Assembly (NCBI GenBank): GCA_949752735.1
Contig: OX457046.1
Span: forward strand, 38,139,649-38,203,648
Source of the DNA: Lumbricus terrestris
Taxonomy: Eukaryota > Annelida > Clitellata > Crassiclitellata > Lumbricidae
Direction of reading: 5' to 3'
Length of the DNA stretch: 64,000 bases
The translations under genes and the position numbers were made by a program. A model generated the notes under the pieces. It was not told the DNA's origin and made no database searches. It worked only from the letters and a program-made list of their open reading frames with translations. Of the stretch, positions 56,801 to 64,000 are shown piece by piece (positions within the stretch are counted from its first letter, which is position 1; every line of letters begins with the position of its first letter).

Positions 56801-59800
56801 GGTATTAGAGATATATATGCAAACAATTTTGCTTACTTTTTTGAACCACGTTGTAGTTCGGTAATTATGTGTTGGCCTATATGTGTGTATCATTTCTGTG
56901 ACTGTCTGGCAGTCTCTTCTGCCTTGTCTCTTCTCAAACCTGCAGGACCTGCTTCTTCCGCAAGGTCCTGCACACTGAATGGTTCACCATGCTAAATGAT
57001 TCAATACAATATCTAAGTGTTCTTTAATTTGTACAGACATGCGATGATGCGCATGTTTGTTTATGCACGGGTTCATAATTACAGCCCTTTAAGAACCTCA
57101 TAGGACATAGGTGCTAAATACAGGCATGCTATTGGATGCATATAGCTGTTTTACTTACTACTTAGTGAACTCTGCAGTTATTATTATGATTACTACTTTT
57201 GGACTGTTTAGGGTTTCTGCTGGCGAATGAGCAGCTTATCTTGGAGAACATGAAGACCACGAACAACAAGTACTTCGTTCCGTTCATCTGGGCGACATCC
57301 ATCGTCGCAAAAGCGAGGAAGGAGGGAAAGATAAAGAGCGATCTGGCTGTGCAGAAACTCATATCGGTACATATGCCTCTCGCTCGCATTTTCAGTTTTA
57401 TCGGGTGCTTTTTGAAATAGAAGTGAAGTGCTCGGTAGTGTAGGGAGGGATTGGTGGTTGAAGGTACGCTGTTTGGGGGTTTCATAAATAAGGGGCGGTC
57501 CATATATTATGTACTCAGGAGGGGTCACAGGTTTTAGGTGATTTGCGTATGGGGAAGGGGTGTCTCGACAAAACGAGCCAATCTATATTTCAGTCTCAAT
57601 TCTGTATTTGGACACATAGTCAGGGCCGACGATAGCGGGGGGGGTCAGAGGGCAAATGCCGAGGGTCCGGCGATTTTTAAGGGCCCGGGCTATAAGTAGC
57701 CTAGTTATGTAGAAACGTGTATGATTATGCTTTTTTAAATATAATTTTATTGCAGCTCTAGAAAACTATCTACAATCAAGTTTGAACTTCAACTAAACAA
57801 TCAATGACTAAAAATCATACTTTATATGCATGTATGAATATAAAATTATGGGTTCTATACCAGCACTTTTATCATTTCATTTTGTTTCTAAAAGTGTATT
57901 TCTCATTGAGCCTTATGATAATTTATGGACCTGTGATTGCTTTCTGCCTATGCCCACCCCCGGAATTTCTCTCGTCAATCTTGCACCAGTTCTGTAATTG
58001 TTTCTTTTGAATGCTTCAGGAAATCAATGACTTTCGTGGTGGCTGCGGCGGCCTGTTCAGCTATGATTGGGTCTCAATTCCACTCGGTTATACTCAGGTA
58101 GAATTCTGAGTTATTTATTCTTGCAGTTCTGCTGTTGCCGTTTGCTGTCTAAAGGAGTGAATGAATAAATGAATGAACGAGCAAATCTAAATGAGTGGAT
58201 TACTGAATAAATAAATGAATGAACGAATGTATGAATTACTGAGTAAATAAATCAATTAACAATTGTATGAATTACTGAATAAATAAACAAATTAACGAAT
58301 GTATGAATTACTGAATAAATAAATAAATTAACGAATGTATGAATTAATAAATAAATAATTTAACCGACAAACAGTTGATTTACTGAATAAATAAATGAAC
58401 AAATGAATTACTAGATAAGGAAAAAACGAATGTTTTAATTACTGAATTGATGAATGAATGAGAGAATGAATAGACGAATGACTATGTGAATTAATGAGTG
58501 AATAAATGAATCAAGGAATGAATAGGTTTCGTAATAATTATATCGATCATGTTATTGTAATGACCCACTGCTCATAACCTCTGTAGTTTGCATTCATCAG
58601 TTGTACCTGCATTTTCTCTGTAGGTCGTGTCTCTGGCTGTCTACATATTCAGCCTTGCCTGCCTCCTTGGAAGATATCAGTTCGAGGTCGGAACTCCTGC
58701 CGAAAAGCATTTCCCATTCTTCACCATCCTTCAGTTTGTGTTCTACATGGGTTGGCTGAAGGTGAGTCTAAAAAATCCGGGTACTGTGTATGTATGTGTG
58801 TGTAATATATATGCAATATGCATTATATATGTATGAGCACTTGCACTTCAAGATTATTAAATTCAGAGGTGCTCCCGACTACAGCGTGGACACTGAATCG
58901 TAGTTTGACGCCGAAGCAATAGCATAGGCAATTGCGAGTGAAGGACTTGCTCAGGGTCCGTAGGCGGCGACTTGAGGTGGATTAAAACCCGCGACCTTCT
59001 GGCTCCAAGGCACCGTACATGCCCCTACACCACCACTTTCCAAATCAATTATTCATCAATTTATTGAGCAAAGAAGTACATACCAAATAGCATCACGTCA
59101 AACTGGCAAGAAATTTCTTGGATGCAAAATTAAATCAGTAGGGACTGCAAAGTTCCATATTGATGGTTTGGACCATCTATATATGTACGTATTGAACGTA
59201 TTCTGATGCTAGATGGCTGACAGGTTAACTATGATAAGCTTTGGCCTAGTTATCTTGTGACGTCTACAGATATTATTATTTCCATTATTACACATCAAAT
59301 CTTAACTGAAAAAAATACATCACGATGCTACATAATATGCAAATCTAAACGTTATGATGTGTGTTTAACTGTGAAACTGTATGTGTGTATTTACATATAT
59401 ATTAGCTTAGTTTTCTAAATTATTCACCCGAATAGGATAATTTTAAATAGAACTTGGATTGATGAAAGTAGTTTTTATAAATGGAACTTGGATTGATGAA
59501 TCTGATTCTTAACGGCTGCCACATCCCTCTGGAATCACACTTGTCACAGCGCTCGTGAATAAGCTTGTGCCCTGTGCTTAACTGAAGAGTAGCTCTGTTG
59601 AAATTTATAGCTTATGCTGATGCTTACGGTTATGTTTGCTACTGTCTCAGGTGGCGGAGAGCGGTCTTGGTCCATTTGGTGAAGACGATGATGACTTTGA
59701 CATTAATCTTCTGGTCGACAGACACTTGCATGTATGCATTGTATTGTTTTCTATTGTAATCTATTATGTACGTATTGTATCTATAAATTTACGAAAGCGT

Positions 59801-62317
59801 CCTCACAGTGCGCACAAATGAAGTTCTCTCAGTTGAAAGACCCAGAGAAAGAAAAGTAGTTTTTAGACAGCGAAAAGATGTGCTTCGGGTACCAGTTAAT
59901 AATGGAGAACGTGCACTGTACTGGTACCATCTGTATCTCAATTTCAAATAACTTTCACTGAATTAAATTTAATTCTTCCAGTTATTGACACTTGCTTTTT
60001 AACTGCTTTTGCGATCGTTCATATAATTATGGCCGTTAATACGAGAAATATTGAAATGTTCTGTGTAGTACATTTACTACGTAATTATTAACTATCAGAA
60101 ATTATTAATGAAGATGTATACAGAAATAATTACTATTCACAAAATTTGCCTGCACATTGAATGTGTTTGTTTAAATAATTATTATTGATTGGTTGATTGA
60201 TTGATTGATTGGTGAACCTGTCCTGTGTGCATCATCTTCCTTAGGAGTCCTACATGGTCGTAGATGAGATGTTCATGAAGGCTCCGGACATTCTGAAGGA
60301 CCAGCACTGGGACCTCGTCGACTTCGATTTACCCTACACGGAGGCTTCTGCCGCACACAAGAAGAACATCTTCCTTGGATCAGCCGCTGGCATGGAGTAA
60401 GACGGTTGCTTCGCGGTTTAGTTTTGTTGTTTTAATCACAATTAAAGTACTTGGATATTTGCTTTTTATCATTTTTTTTCTCAGAAAAATCCAGTTTTCT
60501 CGTTTTTAAAATTTTTCTTCTCTTTTTTAGTTTTTTTTGTGACGTTTGTTTTGCAGAATTCCAGCAGAGAAGCAGGCGTTTGTGTCAGTCGAAACGTCGC
60601 ATGCTGATCTGAAGAATGCATCCAGCATTATGAGGTTCGTCCTACAATCACTTATTTTTCTAATGGTTTAATCAAGGCCGACCAAGAGAACTTCTGTACG
60701 CCAAGAATGTTTCTTATACTGAGAAACATTCTCAACTGGCACTGTGGTTTGAATGCAAGTAAGTGGTATTGTGTTAAGAACTTGCTGAAATGCAGTGATG
60801 TTACTACTACTCAATTTACTCAAGTCTTCAAAAACTTCCAGTTTGACTCGAGATTGATTTTCTGCAGATTCGAAATCAGACTGTCAAGACACATACTTGG
60901 ACTTGGACTTGAAAACCTAGACACAAAATTTTACTTTTTGCCTCGTTTTGGTTTCCGCTCACAGTTGAGGAAGTGATGCAGTTCATAACCATCCAGCTGG
61001 GGTAATGCGCACGCTGTATACACGAACCTCCTTTCTCATACATTTTTTGCACCAACACTTTTAGGAGTGCGAATCATTGAATTGCTGACGATAATTGGTT
61101 AAATGTAAGCTCCAATTGAACAAATGAGGCAGAATAAAATATAGTTGAATGAATCGACCCTCCTATATAGTCAGTGGTGTCACTATGAAAGAAAGCTTTA
61201 TCTAAAAACGCTCTCGTTTGCTTTTCTATGCCTTTTAGCGCACACAACATCCGCGGTAAGAAGCTTACTCGACTGAAGAAGGGACCTGCCTTGGCAGAAG
61301 CTTCTGAGAGCCAAGGTAGGTGATCAGAAATTGATATTACGAGCAGTTCTTAAATTGCCTAACAAATATACAGAATCTTCTCAATGTTGTTCTAGCCTTC
61401 TTACCTGAGGCGTTACTGTTGCTGCGATTATTGTTATTATTGTTGTTACTAATATTTATTGCTAATACTATTATTGTTACTACTATTATTGCTATTATTG
61501 TTAAAACTATTATTGTTACTACTATTATTGTTATTATTGTAACTACTATTGGCCCTGCATTGTGGACCCAGCTTCTCCCTTCAACACGCTCCAGCCATTC
61601 ATCCTTATTAACTGGTGGGGCAAATGCCTCTTTTCGTTGTCTTACGACCACTTTTTCTCTCTTGGTCTAATGCAGTGGGAGCGCCTCTGATTGCCTCAGC
61701 TACTAACCAGAATCACGTCGTCTCCTTAGATGCTAACTCTCACTCCATACAGTGAGGTTTAACCAACTTCCTTTGAAGGTGCATGCTTTTGTTCCCCAAT
61801 GTTATGGCGCCATAGAAATTGTCGTCATTATTATTATTATTATTATTATTAATGTCGACTCTGGTACTTTTTATGCCCAAGTAAAAAGTCATTTTTCAGC
61901 CGTAGCCTACTTGGGTCTCGAGCGTTTCTGAGTATTGAGACGCTATACAATTTTTTTTATAATGTATGAATGAATATCAGGAACTGCACATTTGCTAAGG
62001 TTGCATGTATTGTTTTAAACCGTTCAGAAAGTGTGGTGCTGGTCGTTGGAGGAGCAGGTAGTCTAGGCCTAATCAAGCCCGTTGACACGGCAGCGAAGCC
62101 CGTCAAGGAGGACGAGCAAAAGCCGACTGAACAGCAACAACCTGCAGTTGAATTGAAGCCAAGTACTTCAGCCGGACGTCGACCAAGTACCTCAGAGGGA
62201 CTGCAGCAGCCAAGTACTCCTGATGGACCGCAGCGAACTACTTCGGACAACACTGCGCAGGAAAGCAGTCTGATGGCTAAGATCCAGAATGAACTGAGGG
62301 AACTTCGTTCAAAGTAG
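53848..62317 (+). CDS. BEST: Bestrophin, calcium-activated anion channel subunit
   Basis: Eleven coding exons: 53848-53915, 55267-55377, 56178-56479, 57212-57366, 58020-58097, 58624-58761, 59651-59731, 60245-60396, 60557-60634, 61239-61315 and 62028-62317. All have GT/AG borders and joined phases, giving 509 aa. Bestrophins form pentameric chloride channels in the plasma membrane. The N-terminus [12 protein letters not shown] matches the family. Neck residues Ile76, Phe80 and Phe84 fall at the same numbers as in human BEST1 ([13 protein letters not shown]), followed by [12 protein letters not shown]. The calcium clasp is PFGEDDDDF at 292-300, and SYDWVSIPL and [10 protein letters not shown] are conserved. 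The C-terminal tail from about residue 390 is basic, then Pro/Ser/Thr/Gln rich, and unlike vertebrate tails. A small acceptor-like site at 53843 suggests an upstream noncoding exon. Introns hold a SINE, a LINE tail and ATGA-type arrays. Confidence 0.96.
54093..54506. mobile_element. hAT-type MITE with GACTAAAAAA repeats, copy C
   Basis: Ends CAGTGGCGGAGACCTAGG and CAGGTCTCCGCCTATG, flanks GACTATAG/GACTATTA. About three tandem units of roughly 105 bp, each with GGATGACT, a long A tract, GGTCATCAACTTTTTTGGCG and GCGAAAATAGAAAATTT. In bestrophin intron 1. Confidence 0.9.
54918..55245. repeat. Interspersed repeat fragments in bestrophin intron 1
   Basis: GGGGTAAGAGTTGCCAGG and CAACGATTCTCATACTATTG resemble 36483-36650. 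A segment ending TCAATCAATCAAATAAAATA lies inside. Confidence 0.45.
55970..56115. repeat. TGAC/GAAT/TTGA tetranucleotide tracts
   Basis: Short arrays just upstream of bestrophin exon 3; a small hairpin GACTGACTGACTCAGTCAGT lies at 55995-56025. Confidence 0.85.
57490..57600. repeat. Fragment resembling the MITE L end
   Basis: GGGGCGGTCCATATATTATG followed by GATTTGCGTATGGGG resembles the terminal region of the family L copies; in bestrophin intron 4. Confidence 0.5.
58150..58530. repeat. AATG/AATA minisatellite in bestrophin intron 5
   Basis: About ten imperfect units of 30-38 bp containing GAATTACTGAATAAATAAAT. Confidence 0.9.
58836..59036 (-). mobile_element. tRNA-derived SINE, family A, reverse copy in bestrophin intron 6
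   Basis: Reversed it reads GTGGTGGTGTAGGGGCATG (A box), GGGTTTTAATCCACC (eroded B box), CCTCAAGTCGCCGCC and a CGATTCAGTGTCCACGC body, matching 6741-6945. Confidence 0.82.
59445..59515. repeat. Inverse copies of the CATCAATCCAAGTTCTATTT unit
   Basis: Two tandem units of AATAGAACTTGGATTGATGA, the reverse of the minisatellite at 32226 and 50050. Confidence 0.75.
61410..61555. repeat. ATT/GTT-rich array in bestrophin intron 10
   Basis: Interrupted trinucleotides ATTGTTATT and ACTACTATT. Confidence 0.85.
61676..61855 (+). mobile_element. Retroelement 3' end in bestrophin intron 10
   Basis: GTGGGAGCGCCTCTGATTGC, then ATGGCGCCATAGAAATTGTC and an ATT array, the same 3' end as the LINE at 7180-8110. 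Confidence 0.7.
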
Positions 62318-63300
62318 GAACAGTTCTGTCACTTGCGTCCAGTCCAGAGGTGTCCTCAGTTAGAATCTCATTGACTGTGCATTTCCCGGCTTCAGATGGG
62401 TTGAAAACACCGCGTATCCATTTGGAAAATTAATGACCGTTCGCATGATTGAAATTTCTGTGTACGATATTGTTATGAAGTATCGGCTGAAGACGTTAAC
62501 AGCACTTGAAAAGTTTTCCCTGTTTTAGAAAGTTAAGGTGTTTGAAACAGAAGTTTTCACGGCTGTTTGTTCTTTTAACGAATGTTCTGAAGACAGTTCT
62601 TTGTGAAGTTCAACATTCTATTTTTGTCTCTTTTTAAGGAAGAAGTCTTATTCCCAAAGGCTGTTTTAATAATGACTTGACAGTTGCGCAGTTTATTTAG
62701 TGGTAAGTATATAGTTTAAGTAGTACTAATTAAGTTTATGGTTTAAGTAGTACTACTTAAGCATATTGTTTGAGTTGTACTACGTGTAACCTACTCCTTC
62801 CCGATACTTTGTTATGCTGTTTCAAATACTCAAAAAGTCAGCTTCACTCTTTTCCTCAAACTGTCACACTGTACTTGAATTAATGAGTAGGCCTAAAATG
62901 TTGGGTAAAAAATTCAGTGAAATCATTTGTAATTGACGTGATTGATTGATTGGTTGATTGATTGATTCGTTTTGATTGATCATCATCACTATTATTATTA
63001 ACAATGGCTTTACCAGGATTTCAAGTTTGAGGAGGGCTTAAGCCCTAAGCCCTTCCTCTTTCACAGGAGCGCAGCTGGAACATTTTCCTTGAGGGTGCTC
63101 GTATCGCAAGCGCCGAAGGCGCGATGCTGCGTGTGCCGAAGGCACGATACCCACAAGACAAGAGGGTTTGGGGAACGTCGTAAGCTCCCCCACTGGAGTC
63201 GCCAACGCATTTTTAGCTATTGAAATCGACTAGAGTACGTTTCAGGCTCCTGTTTGCTAGCTGTTTATGATCGATAAAGTCATGAAAATTTCAAGGAGAA
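62318..63300. other. Bestrophin 3' flank; compact palindromic segment
   Basis: 62318 onward should contain the 3' UTR; I see no canonical AATAAA before 62900. 63101-63155 has CGTATCGCAAGCGCCGAAGG and GTGCCGAAGGCACGATACC, short GC-rich hairpins inside a G-rich repeat fragment. Confidence 0.5.
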
Positions 63301-63309
63301 GTCGTTTTG

Positions 63310-63595
63310 CAGAATTGAATAATTCATCAACCAACAAATCAATTAAACAGTGAAACAGTCTATAATTCAAGCAATCATCAATCAATCAAACAGCCAATCA
63401 TTTAGGCAGTCATCAATCAACCAATCATTTGATATGTCAGCCATCCAATCAAGCAAACAGTCTGTCGATCAATCAATAACCCAACCAATTCATCAGTCAA
63501 TCAGTAAATCAGTCAGTCAATCGATCAATCAATTAATCACCCAATAAATGCACAGATCGACCAATCAATCAGCCATGGTCAATAAATCAATCAAT
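63310..63595. repeat. CAAT array beside the exon-1 duplicate
   Basis: Interrupted CAAT/CAGT tetranucleotides like those at 49390-49600. Confidence 0.9.
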
Positions 63596-63835
63596 TGATA
63601 ACCAGACATGTCTCACTCGAATCAATCAGCAATGGCAAAATCTAAACTGAATGAGTCTAGCATCTGGAACTACTCTGCCTTTGCCCAGTTTTTCCTGCAG
63701 TCCCTTCTCAACTGGACGCACATCGCGACCAAGCCACAGATCGAGACTAAGCAGGTGGCCAGAAGAACCTCTCCTGTGCAACATTTTCAACCCAGTTTGT
63801 TAAATAATCAAGCAGATATATCTACCTGTCTATGG
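63596..63835 (-). pseudogene. Decayed duplicate of coiled-coil gene exon 1
   Basis: This stretch matches 49606-49890 base for base over long runs, including the membrane-span codons (CLVSICGL) and the start codon context. It has lost about 47 bases between the ATG and the span and about 10 bases near the 3' end, and the donor GT has become GC. The frame is therefore broken and the exon cannot be used. It lies about 14 kb from the parent in the same orientation, and CAAT-type arrays flank both copies, so the duplicated block was larger than the exon. Confidence 0.8.
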
Positions 63836-64000
63836 AATTTATATGGCGCGCATTCAGATAGCCATCCAGAGGGGCTCTTGATCCAGGTTTGGTCAAACAG
63901 GAAAGTCACAGTTTATAAAAAAAAAACAGAGGATTAACGGCCAATGTGATTAAAAGTTGCGCTGCATATCTGATTTCATTGCAGAGTATGGGGTAGAAAT
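63836..64000. other. Right edge, nothing recognised
   Basis: Short unique sequence to the end of the window with no recognisable gene. Confidence 0.4.

Overview
The window is nuclear DNA of an animal. It is AT-rich, has long spliced genes and very many tri- and tetranucleotide arrays, and is packed with short DNA transposons, tRNA-derived SINEs and 5'-truncated LINEs. I see no bacterial-style operons. The genes (bestrophin, a class I cytokine-receptor-like gene, an extradiol dioxygenase) and the repeats suggest a non-vertebrate animal, probably a marine invertebrate; I cannot name the phylum.

Genes, left to right. (1) On the minus strand, four exons between 19221 and 5760 join in perfect phase. 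They give a signal peptide, an Ig-like domain and the first cytokine-binding FnIII domain (C-x9-C-x-W), the layout of gp130/IL6ST-type receptors; the rest of the gene is not visible and probably lies off the left edge. (2) 19.2-36 kb holds no gene I can support, only repeats. (3) Plus strand, 36036-38011: a complete two-exon LigB/DODA-type extradiol dioxygenase (277 aa). (4) Minus strand, 49851-43185: eight phase-compatible exons of a type II membrane protein with a long coiled-coil stalk, 3' end not found. (5) Minus strand, 51661-51443: a small uncertain ORF. (6) Plus strand, 53848-62317: a complete 11-exon bestrophin (509 aa). (7) 63596-63835: a decayed duplicate of exon 1 of gene 4.

Mobile DNA. 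Many elements have exact target-site duplications and inverted ends. They include hAT-type MITEs with 8-bp duplications, a PIF/Harbinger-like element (TTA), Tc1/mariner elements (TA), a 246-bp element with perfect 39-bp ends and a 10-bp duplication, 5'-truncated CR1/jockey-like LINEs, and two tRNA-derived SINE families. Some are nested three deep. Several lie within a dozen bases of splice donors of the receptor gene.

The most notable items are the gp130-like receptor, a roughly 30-unit minisatellite whose monomer is the splice donor of a coiled-coil exon, and the perfect-ended telomere-like element at 51150. The genes do not form an evident pathway. Exon boundaries come from reading frames and GT/AG signals by eye, with no transcript support.
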